64,000 nt of DNA from Mucilaginibacter flavidus (GTDB taxonomy: Bacteria > Bacteroidota > Bacteroidia > Sphingobacteriales > Sphingobacteriaceae). The stretch spans positions 30,693 to 94,692 of the forward strand of contig NZ_JAMXOE010000025.1 in NCBI RefSeq assembly GCF_024055575.1, given 5' to 3'. Each line of letters starts with the position of its first letter. Position 1 is the stretch's first letter. Below, piece after piece: positions 26,572-35,832 of this stretch. A program made the position numbers and the translations under genes. Under the pieces are notes generated by a model, which was given only the letters and a program-made list of their open reading frames with translations, was not told the DNA's origin and did no database searches.

Positions 26572-26601
26572 GTGCCTTTAAGTCTGTAGATTTGTCGCTG
26601 T

Positions 26602-27168
26602 ATGGAAATGAAGAAAAAGATTGTAGTTGCAATTACAGGCGCCAGCGGCTCTATATATGCAAAACTATTGCTCGAAAGGCTGAGGGTATTGCAGTCACAA
26701 ATCGCAGAAGTGTCGGTTGTGATGTCTGACAACGCCAAAGATGTCTGGAAGTTTGAGCTGGATAACGAAGATTATAACAGCATCCCATACAAAATATATC
26801 CTAAAACTGATTTTATGGCGCCGTTTGCGTCCGGGTCGGCAAAGTTTGATACCATGGTTATAGTGCCTTGCTCAATGGGCACCCTTGGCCGTATTGCAGG
26901 CGGAATATCCGACGATTTGATTACCCGCGCTGCCGACGTGATTTTAAAGGAGCGCCGCAAGCTGATACTGGTAGCTCGCGATATGCCCTTCAACCTTATC
27001 CATATCCGCAATATGCAAACTGTTACCGAAGCAGGCGGAATTATTTGCCCGGCCATACCATCGTACTATAGCAAGCCGCAAACTATCGAAGATTTGGCGA
27101 TGACGGTAGTTAACCGCATTATTGATCTGATAGGCTTGGATAATGAGAGTTATCGCTGGGGGAAATAG
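26602..27168 (+). CDS. ubiX: UbiX family flavin prenyltransferase
   Basis: The 188-residue protein shows the UbiX/PAD1 fold: VVAITGASGSIYAKLLLERL at the N-terminus, VIVPCSMGTLGRIAGGISDDLITRAADVILKERRKLILVARDMPFNLIHIRNM in the middle (the flavin and dimethylallyl phosphate site). The enzyme prenylates FMN to give the cofactor of UbiD-type decarboxylases; no ubiD is in the window. ATGs at 26602 and 26608 both fit; I keep the first. A -7 box TAGATTTG lies 7 nt before it. The glycosidase gene converges with it 7 nt downstream. Confidence 0.95.
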   Translation: MEMKKKIVVAITGASGSIYAKLLLERLRVLQSQIAEVSVVMSDNAKDVWKFELDNEDYNSIPYKIYPKTDFMAPFASGSAKFDTMVIVPCSMGTLGRIAGGISDDLITRAADVILKERRKLILVARDMPFNLIHIRNMQTVTEAGGIICPAIPSYYSKPQTIEDLAMTVVNRIIDLIGLDNESYRWGK

Positions 27169-27175
27169 ATTCAGT

Positions 27176-28849
27176 TTAATTCAAACCCTCCACAAACACC
27201 GGCGTTTCAGTCACTTCTAAAGTAATTTTTCCATTTGTGGTGTTCACCTGTTTGCTATCCATCATATCAGCGCCAATTTTTAAGTTGTGGATGTTTGCTT
27301 TTTTAGCGCCACCTAAGTCAAGCGTATAGCTGGCTTTTCGGTTTGTTTCGTCGGGGATGGTTAGTACATACATGGTTTTATTACCCAGTTTGTATTGGTC
27401 AACCAAAGGATCGTTGCTAATGGTTTTGATATAGTTATAGTTGCCCATCAGCCTGGTGGTTTGCAGGATATAATCTGCGGCAGGTCTTCTCTTTATACCT
27501 TCGGCAAGGCCCGAGGTGGCGTATTGCGAGGTGCCACCGGCGTGGTCGTCAAACAGTTGATAAAAAAACACCCGTTTAACACCGTAGCGGATGTACAGGA
27601 GCGAGGTGCGCAAAATCCAATCGGCCTGGTTCGCAAGCACAGTTTTTAAACCTATCGATTCGGCTTTTTGATAGCTTTCCTGGTTGATGTCATACCCCGT
27701 TTCGGTTACCCAAACTTCGGGATGTCCAGGCAGGGAATTTGCCAGTTTTACAAACTGGTTCGCAACCTCGCCGGAAATAGACAATTCCGGCGCAATACCG
27801 GTGGTTGCCTTCTTTTGCTTACGTACATCGCCGTTATTTGAGTACAGGTGATAATTAATCACATCGAAACATAAATTAACGCTGCCGTCAGCTTTGAGGC
27901 CACGGTTTGTCCTGCACCAATCAATCATGCGCTGCACAAATTTTATGTCGGCAGTTGCCAGGCCGCCCATAACCACCTGCATATTGGGGTCGGCGGCTTT
28001 TACGCCAACGCCCTGCCCGAGCTTGCCCATATTGCCGTCATAAAACGCCGACATGTTTACCGCATATTGCTCAGCAGTTTGATGGGTTTCGTCGCCACCC
28101 CACCAGCGGTCGCGCTCGTTGCCGCATTCAATATATTTTAGCAGGCCCATGCCAACCAGTGGTTCATTCGGTATGTCCCCGTTCCAGCGTTTGCGGGTAT
28201 CAACTTTTATTAGCGATTTATCGATGTTCTTGTTATAGCCATACCTCGCCGCTAACTGGAAAGCCATTCGTGCCTGGTCGACGTACGATGCCGGGTCGTT
28301 AAGGCTTTGGCCGTATGGTACCGGCGCATTGTCGTTATCGCGCGAGCTTGCCGGATAAGTGTTTTGCAGCCAATCCGGAATGTTTTTTAAATCCGCCAAA
28401 ACTAAAATACCATCCTGCTTACAGCGCTGGTAAATCAGGTCTTCATTCCAGCCTCCGTTATTGGTGGGGTTAAAGGTGTAATTGCCTTTGGTGATTTCAA
28501 CCCGGTTCCAGTTAAGATAATGCCGCATGCCCGAGAAGGTTTTAATCAGCGACATGTTGTCTTCGTAAATGTGCCTGCGGTCGTTGGGACTGCCTGGGTT
28601 CTCCAAAAAGTTCCATTCGTAACCATTTATGCCAAAAATATTTTTTAACGGTACATTATTATTGCTGTGATCAGTATTAAGTTCAGGCTGATTTTTGGCG
28701 TCTATTTTATTGGTATCGGGACTGCTTGCCGCTTTGTTTAAATATTCAACACTATCCACTGTAGCTTTTGAGCCCGAACGGCAATTGATATTAAAAAAAA
28801 CGATGGTTATAACTATAGCAGCAGGCTTGTAAAAGTATCTCCAATTCAT
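27176..28849 (-). CDS. Exported glycoside hydrolase-like protein of the clan GH-A type
   Basis: The 557-residue protein has a hydrophobic leader to Cys23 (possible lipoprotein, although NINC is a poor lipobox) and then a spacer. The body looks like a (beta/alpha)8 glycosidase: YIECGNERDRWW supplies Glu245 after Asn (the acid/base NE pair at the end of strand 4), and WVTETGYD supplies Glu383 (nucleophile, strand 7). A beta-sandwich tail follows from about 470. I cannot assign a GH family; GH39-, GH5- or GH30-like are possible. The gene is convergent with ubiX and downstream of the ABC exporter on the same strand, with a 120-base gap. Confidence 0.7.
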   Translation of the reverse strand: MNWRYFYKPAAIVITIVFFNINCRSGSKATVDSVEYLNKAASSPDTNKIDAKNQPELNTDHSNNNVPLKNIFGINGYEWNFLENPGSPNDRRHIYEDNMSLIKTFSGMRHYLNWNRVEITKGNYTFNPTNNGGWNEDLIYQRCKQDGILVLADLKNIPDWLQNTYPASSRDNDNAPVPYGQSLNDPASYVDQARMAFQLAARYGYNKNIDKSLIKVDTRKRWNGDIPNEPLVGMGLLKYIECGNERDRWWGGDETHQTAEQYAVNMSAFYDGNMGKLGQGVGVKAADPNMQVVMGGLATADIKFVQRMIDWCRTNRGLKADGSVNLCFDVINYHLYSNNGDVRKQKKATTGIAPELSISGEVANQFVKLANSLPGHPEVWVTETGYDINQESYQKAESIGLKTVLANQADWILRTSLLYIRYGVKRVFFYQLFDDHAGGTSQYATSGLAEGIKRRPAADYILQTTRLMGNYNYIKTISNDPLVDQYKLGNKTMYVLTIPDETNRKASYTLDLGGAKKANIHNLKIGADMMDSKQVNTTNGKITLEVTETPVFVEGLN

Positions 28850-28969
28850 AGATGCGTGTTCGCGTTACCGTGTAAATTTAAACATAAAACCGCCCTAATC
28901 ATCTATCGTAATAGAGTTTAGGGGTGCGGCTTATACGGATTCAACCCGTCTGTGGTTATAGAAACCGGA

Positions 28970-30796
28970 TTAATTTACTTCAAATTGTAGCGCACTCAAA
29001 TATCTGTAAAGCCCCTGCTCGTTTGCAAGTAATTCCTGGTGACTGCCCGACTCCACAATCTTGCCTTTCTCCAGCACAATTATCTTATCCGCTTCCCGGA
29101 TGGTCGAAAGGCGGTGGGCAATAATGATTGATGTACGGTTTTTCATTAATTCTTCCAGTGCCTCCTGCACCAAACGCTCCGATTCCGAATCTAATGATGA
29201 TGTGGCTTCATCAAGTATCAGTATCGCCGGATTTTTTAGCAAAGCCCTTGCAATGGCTATGCGCTGCCGTTGGCCTCCTGATAATTTCACCCCGCGTTCA
29301 CCAACAACGGTATCATATCCTTGGGGGAACGACATAATAAACGCATGCGCATTTGCGCGTTGGGCTGCCTGTATAATTTCATCTTCTGTGGCGATAAGTT
29401 TTCCGTAGGCGATGTTTTCTTTTATTGTACCGCCAAACAGCAAAACGTCCTGCGGTACAATGGCTACCTGGTTACGAATGTCGGTTAATGAATAATCCGA
29501 TGACGGCATGCCGTCGAATGATATAACGCCGTTTTGTGGGTGATAAAACTGCAGTATTAAAGCCGCCATGGTTGATTTACCTGAACCGCTTGGGCCAACT
29601 ATCGCCACGCGCTGCCCGGCATCGGCATCAAACGAGATGTCGTTCAAAACCGTTAATTCCGGTCTCGACGGGTAGGCGAACTCCACGTTTGTGAATGACA
29701 GGTTACCTTTTATTTTTTGCTGGATGATGTTATCCTTGTCGTTGATAGATACGTCTTCGCCTTTTTCATCCAGGATTTCCAGCACCCGCTCACTGGCACC
29801 AACAGCTTTTTGCACATTGGCATACAGATCGGGGAAACTGCCCATGGCACTGCCTACAAAGGTGGCATACAGTGCAAAAGTAAATAACTGGCCAACCTCC
29901 AACTCGTGGTGGCTCACCAGGATACAGCCATAACCCACAATGGCAACCACGGCGCCGAATAAACAAAACACGATAAAGGATACAAATATGCCGCGATATT
30001 TTGCGCCTTTAATGGCTATATCGGCCACATCGCGAATGTTTTTGCCGTAGCGCCCGGCTTCAAATGCCTCGTTAACAAAAGCCTTTACATTAGCTATACC
30101 CTGCAGGGTCTCTTCAACTATCGTGTTCGATTCTGCCAGCTTATCCTGTGCCTGCCGCGACAATTTGCGAATGAATTTGCCAAAAAATATGGCGAAAACA
30201 ATTAGCGGCGGTAACAGCACCAGCAAGGCAATTGCAAGTTTTACAGATATTATTGCCATAGCAGCTATCCCGCCTATTAATAAAACCGCCTGCCTTATCA
30301 TTTCGGCGATGGTGGTGGTCAGTGTATCCTGTATTTGTGATAAGTCCGCCGAGATGCGACTGTTTAGTTCCCCAACCCTGCGGTTCGAGAAAAAGTTCAT
30401 GGGCAGGGTTATCAGCTTAAAATAAGTATCGCGCCGTATATCGGCCAATGAGCGTTCAGCTACATTTACAAACCACAATATCCTGAAAAATGAGACAAAG
30501 GCCTGCACAAATAATACGCCAAAGGCAAGCTCCAATATGCCCTTTATAGTGCCCGGTAACCAGGGATTGGTATGCGCTCCTTTTGCGGTATCAATTAACC
30601 CGCCAATAAATGCCGGGAATGCCAAACCAACCAGGCTGGATAAAAACAAGAACACCAAACCCGCTATAAACCTTGCCCGGTAAGGTTTAATATAAGCCAG
30701 CAGCCGTGAAATTTTATGCAGCGTTTGCCTGTCTAGTTTTGCTTTGGGTAATTCAGCCTCGGGTGCATTGCTGCTGTTTAGTCGTCTTCGTGCCAT
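28970..30796 (-). CDS. ABC exporter, fused membrane and ATPase domains (MsbA/ABCB type)
   Basis: The 608-residue half-transporter has a six-span membrane domain (about 40-330), then one ATPase domain with Walker A GPSGSGKST (401-409), signature LSGGQRQRIA and Walker B ILILDEATSSLDSESE, plus the H-loop IIIAHRLSTI. It would act as a homodimer in the inner membrane. Family members export lipids, lipid A core, drugs or peptides; nothing here defines the cargo. The N-terminal 25 residues are polar and charged. It lies downstream of two minus-strand genes (coiled-coil membrane protein, SAM hydrolase) but a hairpin near 30831-30855 may separate them. Confidence 0.93.
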   Translation of the reverse strand: MARRRLNSSNAPEAELPKAKLDRQTLHKISRLLAYIKPYRARFIAGLVFLFLSSLVGLAFPAFIGGLIDTAKGAHTNPWLPGTIKGILELAFGVLFVQAFVSFFRILWFVNVAERSLADIRRDTYFKLITLPMNFFSNRRVGELNSRISADLSQIQDTLTTTIAEMIRQAVLLIGGIAAMAIISVKLAIALLVLLPPLIVFAIFFGKFIRKLSRQAQDKLAESNTIVEETLQGIANVKAFVNEAFEAGRYGKNIRDVADIAIKGAKYRGIFVSFIVFCLFGAVVAIVGYGCILVSHHELEVGQLFTFALYATFVGSAMGSFPDLYANVQKAVGASERVLEILDEKGEDVSINDKDNIIQQKIKGNLSFTNVEFAYPSRPELTVLNDISFDADAGQRVAIVGPSGSGKSTMAALILQFYHPQNGVISFDGMPSSDYSLTDIRNQVAIVPQDVLLFGGTIKENIAYGKLIATEDEIIQAAQRANAHAFIMSFPQGYDTVVGERGVKLSGGQRQRIAIARALLKNPAILILDEATSSLDSESERLVQEALEELMKNRTSIIIAHRLSTIREADKIIVLEKGKIVESGSHQELLANEQGLYRYLSALQFEVN

Positions 30797-30830
30797 TTAA
30801 TGTAGTACTATTTTAAAGATTAAGACGATT

Positions 30831-30855
30831 GGCGTTTAAAAACATTTTAACCGCC
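30831..30855 (-). terminator. Hairpin between the coiled-coil protein gene and the ABC exporter
   Basis: GGCGTTTAAAA (30831-30841) pairs with TTTTAACCGCC (30845-30855) with one mismatch and a 3-nt loop. On the minus strand it lies just after the end of the 30873-31436 gene. The T-rich arms are part of the stem, so termination strength is uncertain. Confidence 0.45.
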
Positions 30856-30872
30856 ATAAAGATAACTATAAA

Positions 30873-31436
30873 CTACCTGCGACTGCTGCTTTTGCGGCTT
30901 GTGCTGCGTTTACTTTTTACGGGTGCAGGTTTCTTCCTGCGGAACAAAATCATCAGGAAAATTAAAGCGGCCAATACAATTATGGCGATGATCATCATTT
31001 TTCGCAGTTCCGCTTCGTGTGCATTGTCTGTTTCAGCTTCCAGTTTTAAGGCATCTATTTGCGCCCGCAGTTTGTTGATGGTTGACATGTAGCCGAGCGT
31101 ACTGTTCTCGGTCTCATTAGTATGCGTCAGTACCTGTTTTTGTTGAAAAGTGCGGTACTCGAGCAGGATTTTTAACTCACTGTAGATGTCGTTGTCGGTT
31201 TTAACAATGTCCATCAAAATTTCGTTGGAGCTACGGATATCTTTTTTTGTTTGTAAGCCGAATATGCCGGTGTGTTTGCCGAGACTTTCATCGTATTGCC
31301 CAAACTTCACTGCGCGCTGGGCAAGCATGGTGTTTATTTTTTTACGCTGGAGCTGGTAGGCAAGGGAATCAGTTTTGAATTGGGCAGATGCTCCGAAAAA
31401 TAAAAACGATAAAATAATCGGCAGGAAGCTTTTCAT
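30873..31436 (-). CDS. Exported coiled-coil protein with a C-terminal membrane anchor
   Basis: This unknown 187-residue protein has a signal peptide (about 1-18, SFLFFGASAQ), a mostly helical middle with heptad-like hydrophobics (about 55-145), a membrane segment near 147-165 (MMIIAIIVLAALIFLMILF) and a very basic Lys/Arg/Ser tail. The likely topology is a periplasmic coiled coil and a cytosolic basic tail. Its ATG overlaps the last base of the SAM-hydrolase stop codon (TAATG), so translation is coupled. I do not know a function; the tail could bind phospholipid or nucleic acid. Confidence 0.75.
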   Translation of the reverse strand: MKSFLPIILSFLFFGASAQFKTDSLAYQLQRKKINTMLAQRAVKFGQYDESLGKHTGIFGLQTKKDIRSSNEILMDIVKTDNDIYSELKILLEYRTFQQKQVLTHTNETENSTLGYMSTINKLRAQIDALKLEAETDNAHEAELRKMMIIAIIVLAALIFLMILFRRKKPAPVKSKRSTSRKSSSRR

Positions 31437-32215
31437 TAACCCTCAAAATCAATAATCACACTATCACCTAAGCCCAACCCGAGTAAGCCGCTGGCATTGC
31501 CTTTATTGATCGCAATTTCCAAATGGTCGCTTATACCAAACAGGCAAAGTTTTTCACCTTCGGGTACTTCGTTGTAGTGCCAGCTGAGGTGATTGATGGT
31601 TTCGTTACGCTTAAATGATAGCGTAAAGCGCCGGTTTTGCTGTACCCGGTTGAAGAACTCTTTAGTAATATTGGTAATTACGTTTTGGAACGAATCGATA
31701 TAAATAACTACGCCTTTTATCAGGTTTTTTTCGATAACAGGTTGCAGGTTCATTTTTTTCTCAAAGTCGCTCACGGGCAGGCCTATTTTAGCAAGGGTGC
31801 CTCCCTTTGCGAGGTGACAGGCAGCTTTTACAAAAATATCAGCCAGCGGAAAGTGCAGGAACTTTAAATCCTGCATGATGTTTAATTCAACAATTTCTTC
31901 CGCATCTTCCTCAAACATCAGGCTGAAAATCCCATTATCGGCGCCAACAAAATAATGATTGCGGTATTTCACAGCCAGGTAGCGGGTCTCGGTATTAAAT
32001 ACGGTATCAATACCTATTAGATGCACCGTTTCGTCCGGAAAATAATAAAAACTATTTTTTAATATGAAGGCGGCCTGCTGTATATTGTAGGCGGCAACGC
32101 TGTTGGTGATGTCAACAATGTTAACGGTGGGCAACAATTTTAGGATACTGCCTTTAAGGGCGGCCTGATAAATATCTTTATCGCCCAAATCAGTAGTTAA
32201 AGTTATTATTGCCAT
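31436..32215 (-). CDS. SAM hydrolase (SAM hydroxide adenosyltransferase, DUF62 family)
   Basis: The 259-residue protein starts MAIITLTTDLGDKDIYQAALKG, the signature of the chlorinase/fluorinase-like superfamily, and keeps VHLIGIDTVFNTE and FVGADNGIFSLMF. Family members without the halogenase features hydrolyse S-adenosylmethionine to adenosine and methionine using water. The C-terminal beta barrel (about 170-259) is present (SASGLLGLGLGDSV-type ending). Its biological purpose in Bacteroidota is unclear. It overlaps the following membrane-anchored gene by 1 nt. Confidence 0.92.
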   Translation of the reverse strand: MAIITLTTDLGDKDIYQAALKGSILKLLPTVNIVDITNSVAAYNIQQAAFILKNSFYYFPDETVHLIGIDTVFNTETRYLAVKYRNHYFVGADNGIFSLMFEEDAEEIVELNIMQDLKFLHFPLADIFVKAACHLAKGGTLAKIGLPVSDFEKKMNLQPVIEKNLIKGVVIYIDSFQNVITNITKEFFNRVQQNRRFTLSFKRNETINHLSWHYNEVPEGEKLCLFGISDHLEIAINKGNASGLLGLGLGDSVIIDFEG

Positions 32216-32315
32216 TAATTTTTTAGATATTTATCGCTAATCTTGTACGTGCATTTAGTGCCTACAAATATTCAATTTTAATTCATAAAAATCTGCAACT
32301 AAAAATCAATTTGTA

Positions 32316-33272
32316 TTGAACGAGCTTAAATTGTCAATTGAACAAATCAACCCGGCAGTGCTATGGGGACCTAATAATGATCATTTTGAGATCATTAAAA
32401 AGCAGTATCCAAAGCTAAAAATAGTGGCCCGGGGGAACGAGGTGAAGGTATTGGGCGACGATCACGAGCTGAATATATTCCAGGAAAAGTTTCAACACCT
32501 GCTGCAGCATGTTGAGAAATATGAAAATTTAAACATCACCGACCTTGAACGCATTCTTGGGTCAAGCATCGAAGCGCCAAAGGCGGATACCTCGGCAGAT
32601 AAATTTGCCAGCGGCGAGGTTATCGTGTTCGGCCCCAATGGGGTGATGGTAAAAGCACGTACCGCCAATCAGCGTAAAATGGTTGACTGTATCAATAAAA
32701 GCGACATTCTTTTTGCCATAGGCCCCGCAGGTACCGGTAAAACTTATACAGCTGTTGCTTTGGCTGTAAGGGCGCTTAAAAATAAAGACATCAAACGTAT
32801 CATATTAACCCGGCCCGCAGTCGAAGCAGGGGAGAACCTGGGCTTTTTGCCAGGTGATCTTAAAGAGAAAATTGATCCGTACCTGCGCCCTTTATATGAT
32901 GCGCTTGATGATATGATACCGGCTGAAAAACTGAAATTTTATTTGGAAAACCGTACCATCGAGATCGCACCATTGGCATTTATGCGCGGCCGTACGCTTG
33001 ACAATTGCTTTGTGATACTGGACGAGGCCCAAAATGCTACCGACATGCAGTTGAAGATGTTCTTAACGCGTATGGGGCCGTCGGCTAAGTTTATTGTTAC
33101 GGGTGACGTTACCCAGATAGATTTACCGAAAAAGCAACAATCAGGTCTGCATACTGCGCTGCGAATATTAACCGATATCAACGGAATTGAAATCGTGTAC
33201 CTAAGCGGCGAAGACGTAGTAAGGCACAAATTAGTAAGGAAAATATTAGCTGCTTACGGCGATATACAATAG
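32316..33272 (+). CDS. phoH: PhoH-like ATPase
   Basis: The 318-residue protein has an N-terminal KH-like part (about 1-85), then the PhoH ATPase core: Walker A GPAGTGKT (136-143) and Walker B VILDEAQNA (Asp236, Glu237), with TGDVTQIDLP and a C-terminal sensor block. PhoH-type proteins are cytosolic NTPases linked to RNA metabolism (often near ybeY); ybeY is not adjacent here. The start is TTG at 32316; no in-frame ATG precedes the domain. purC follows in the same direction after a spacer with a heptad repeat. Confidence 0.95.
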   Translation: MNELKLSIEQINPAVLWGPNNDHFEIIKKQYPKLKIVARGNEVKVLGDDHELNIFQEKFQHLLQHVEKYENLNITDLERILGSSIEAPKADTSADKFASGEVIVFGPNGVMVKARTANQRKMVDCINKSDILFAIGPAGTGKTYTAVALAVRALKNKDIKRIILTRPAVEAGENLGFLPGDLKEKIDPYLRPLYDALDDMIPAEKLKFYLENRTIEIAPLAFMRGRTLDNCFVILDEAQNATDMQLKMFLTRMGPSAKFIVTGDVTQIDLPKKQQSGLHTALRILTDINGIEIVYLSGEDVVRHKLVRKILAAYGDIQ

Positions 33273-33276
33273 AGAA

Positions 33277-33401
33277 GGTTCATAGTTCATAGTTAATGGT
33301 TCATGGCCATTTTAGTATGAATTGTGGATTTGAGTTAATTATTGACACGATAGATCAGGCCGCGGTAGCTGCTATGAACTATCATCTATGAACCATGAAC
33401 T
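33277..33401. repeat. TTCATAG heptad repeat, copy 3, with inverted partner
   Basis: The left block (33277-33308) reads GGTTCATA-GTTCATA-GTTAATG-GTTCATG. The right block (33371-33401) is its imperfect inverse (GCTATGAACTATCATCTATG...). It fills the phoH-purC spacer up to 6 bases before the purC ATG. Confidence 0.82.
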
Positions 33402-33407
33402 AACACA

Positions 33408-34352
33408 ATGAACGCAATAAAACAAACCAACTTCAGCTTCCCGGGCCAAACCAGTTTTTATAAAGGAAAGGTAAGGGATGTTTATACAATTGATAATAAA
33501 TACCTGGTAATGGTGGTTAGCGACCGCATATCGGCTTTCGATGTGGTGCTGCCTGAGGCAATCCCTTACAAAGGGCAGGTGCTGAACCAAATTGCAGCTA
33601 AATTTTTAGCAGCAACGTCAGATATAGTGCCTAACTGGGTGGTAAGCGTGCCCGACCCAAGTGTAACTATTGGCCGCATCTGTGAACCATTTAAGGTAGA
33701 GATGGTAATACGAGGATACCTGGCCGGTCACGCCTGGCGCGAGTACAGCGCAGGCAAGAGACAGGTTTGCGGTGTTAGCCTGCCCGAGGGGCTTAAAGAA
33801 AATGATAAGCTTCCTGAACCGATCATTACACCTACCACCAAAGCATCGGTAGGGCACGATGAGGATATATCAAAAGAACAAATACTAGCGCATGGGATCG
33901 TTTCGGCCGGAGACTATGAGCAATTAGAAAAATACACCCGCGCATTGTTTGCCCGCGGTACCGAAATTGCCGGCAAACAAGGTTTAATTTTGGTAGATAC
34001 CAAATACGAGTTTGGCAAGGTTAGTGATACCATTTATTTGATAGATGAGATACACACGCCCGACTCATCAAGATATTTCTATAGTGACGGTTATAGCGAA
34101 CGCCAGCAAGCCGGCGAGCCTCAAAAACAGCTTTCGAAAGAATTTGTAAGGAAGTGGTTGATTGAAAATGGTTTCCAGGGAAAAGACGGTCAGGTAGTGC
34201 CGGAAATGACCCCAGCGATTGTTCAATCTATCTCTGAGCGCTATATTGAGCTTTTTGAACAAATTACAGGTGAGCAATTTGTTAAGCCCGGTGGGGAAAA
34301 TGTATTAGCCCGGGTTGAAAAAGCTATAAATAATGAGCTTGCCAGTTTGTAA
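33408..34352 (+). CDS. purC: Phosphoribosylaminoimidazole-succinocarboxamide synthase
   Basis: The 314-residue SAICAR synthase has the family blocks FYKGKVRDVYTID (ATP site), SDRISAFDVVLPEAIPYKGQVLNQI, EMVIRGYLAGHAWREY and LVDTKYEFG. It joins CAIR and aspartate in purine synthesis, step 8. The length is of the longer yeast ADE1-like type, with an extended C-terminus. No other pur gene is near. The ATG at 33408 gives MNAIKQTNF. It is followed by the STAS-domain gene at 56 nt. Confidence 0.97.
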   Translation: MNAIKQTNFSFPGQTSFYKGKVRDVYTIDNKYLVMVVSDRISAFDVVLPEAIPYKGQVLNQIAAKFLAATSDIVPNWVVSVPDPSVTIGRICEPFKVEMVIRGYLAGHAWREYSAGKRQVCGVSLPEGLKENDKLPEPIITPTTKASVGHDEDISKEQILAHGIVSAGDYEQLEKYTRALFARGTEIAGKQGLILVDTKYEFGKVSDTIYLIDEIHTPDSSRYFYSDGYSERQQAGEPQKQLSKEFVRKWLIENGFQGKDGQVVPEMTPAIVQSISERYIELFEQITGEQFVKPGGENVLARVEKAINNELASL

Positions 34353-34408
34353 TTTTTTTTATTGTCGACAAAATAATTATATCTTTAGCCTTTAATTTAA
34401 ACAAGAAA

Positions 34409-34786
34409 ATGAAATTTACGGTTGACAAGCACGAGAAATATATTCTGTTAAAGCTGAATGAATCAAAATTGAATTCATTAATAACGCCACAGCTTAAATC
34501 TGAATTGATATTAATCAATACTGAAGGCCAGCGGAATATCATTTTCGATCTTTCACAAGTTAAGTTTGCCGACTCATCAGGACTAAGCAGCTTATTAGTT
34601 GGGCATCGCCTTTGCAAAAATGCCTCAGGCACATTTATACTTACCGGCCTTAACGAACCAGTTGCCCGTTTAATAACTATTTCCCAGCTCGATAGTGTGT
34701 TGTCAATTGTGCCTACATGCGAAGAAGCTATCGATTTAGTTTTTATGGAAGAAATAGAAAAAGAACTAAAAAGAGAAGCAAAATAA
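34409..34786 (+). CDS. STAS-domain anti-sigma factor antagonist-like protein
   Basis: The 125-residue protein is a single STAS domain. The block IIFDLSQVKFADSSGLSSLLVGHRL carries DSSG at 55-58, where anti-anti-sigma proteins such as SpoIIAA are phosphorylated on serine. No anti-sigma kinase or sigma gene lies adjacent, so its partner is encoded elsewhere or it has another regulatory target. The acidic/basic tail EEIEKELKREAK is family-variable. The rnz gene starts 22 nt after its stop, so the two are probably co-transcribed. Confidence 0.88.
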   Translation: MKFTVDKHEKYILLKLNESKLNSLITPQLKSELILINTEGQRNIIFDLSQVKFADSSGLSSLLVGHRLCKNASGTFILTGLNEPVARLITISQLDSVLSIVPTCEEAIDLVFMEEIEKELKREAK

Positions 34787-34808
34787 ATATTCTGTTTGTT
34801 TACCAAGT

Positions 34809-35723
34809 ATGAAATTTGAGGTAACAATACTTGGCAGCAGTTCTGCAACCCCCATTTTTAATCGAAACCCAACGTCACAGGCGGTCAACATAAATGATCG
34901 CTGGTATTTAATTGACTGTGGCGAAAGCACACAGCAGCAAATGCTGCGCTTTGATATAAAAGCCAGTAAAATAGACCATATTTTCATCAGCCATTTACAC
35001 GGCGATCATTATCTTGGCCTGGTAGGCTTGCTTTCGTCACTGCATTTAAACGGACGTATTAAGCCGCTGCATATTTATTGCCCGGCACATTTGAAAGAGA
35101 TTATTGATATACAACTACTCTATTCAGAAACAACCATTCAATACCCGTTAGAGTACCGTTTTACTGATGCCGAAAAGGTTGAAGTTTTGTTGGACAACCA
35201 GGATATCACCGTTGAAACAATACCACTCAATCATCGCATTGCCTGTACCGGTTTTCTGTTTAAAGAGAAAAAACGTTTGCGCAAATTAATGAAGGAAAAG
35301 ATAGAGCGTCTTGGAGTCCCGATACCTCATTATTCAGCGCTTAAAAAAGGGGAAGATTACATTGCTCCTAACGGTGATGTTTACAAAAACGATACGCTCA
35401 CAACAGATTCAAGCAACCCTAAATCATATGCTTATTGCTCAGATACCATGTACGATGAGCGGTATTTTAAACAGATAAGTGATGTAACCATGTTGTATCA
35501 CGAGGCTACCTTCCTGGATAATATGCTGGACAGGGCGCTCGAAACTCACCACACCACTGCACTGCAAGCCGGCGAAATTGCGCTAAAAGTAAATGCAAAG
35601 CGATTGTTGATCGGCCATTTCTCGGCACGCTACAAAACGTTAAACGAATTGTTGGAAGAAGCCCAAAGCGTTTTCAAGGATACGGAACTAGCGATTGAAG
35701 GCAGGACGTTTATTATCGAGTAG
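34809..35723 (+). CDS. rnz: Ribonuclease Z (tRNA 3' endonuclease)
   Basis: The 304-residue protein is a short-form RNase Z. The metal motif SHLHGDHYLGL gives His62, His64, Asp66 and His67; later blocks YCSDTMYDERY, HEATFLD and IGHFSARY supply the remaining ligands. An exosite-like insertion (KKRLRKLMKEKIERLGVP) that grips tRNA is present near 160-180. It cuts tRNA precursors after the discriminator base. It follows the STAS gene and is convergent with mlaD across a palindromic repeat. Confidence 0.96.
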   Translation: MKFEVTILGSSSATPIFNRNPTSQAVNINDRWYLIDCGESTQQQMLRFDIKASKIDHIFISHLHGDHYLGLVGLLSSLHLNGRIKPLHIYCPAHLKEIIDIQLLYSETTIQYPLEYRFTDAEKVEVLLDNQDITVETIPLNHRIACTGFLFKEKKRLRKLMKEKIERLGVPIPHYSALKKGEDYIAPNGDVYKNDTLTTDSSNPKSYAYCSDTMYDERYFKQISDVTMLYHEATFLDNMLDRALETHHTTALQAGEIALKVNAKRLLIGHFSARYKTLNELLEEAQSVFKDTELAIEGRTFIIE

Positions 35724-35727
35724 AACT

Positions 35728-35830
35728 GTCCGAGAGACCGAAAGACTGATTATTTGACGAGCGAAACCCAACTAAACAAAAATTCCGGAAACCATCTTTC
35801 GGACTTCCGGACTTTTCTGACTTTCTGACT
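35728..35830. repeat. GACCGAAA/TTTCGGAC iterated-word inverted repeat
   Basis: The left arm, GTCCGAGAGACCGAAAGACTGA (35728-35749, two halves), is the near-inverse of the first 17 bases of the right arm at 35796-35812 (three mismatches). The right arm continues as words TTTCGGAC, TTCCGGAC, TTTTCTGAC, TTTCTGAC at 8-9 nt period. It lies between the convergent rnz and mlaD genes and could act as a terminator. Confidence 0.8.
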
Positions 35831-35832
35831 AA

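Noticed and set aside
34409..35723. STAS protein plus RNase Z as a partner-switching RNA-processing system
   Set aside because: The genes are probably co-transcribed, but no kinase, phosphatase or sigma factor is near and each protein looks ordinary; nothing beyond adjacency supports a joint function.
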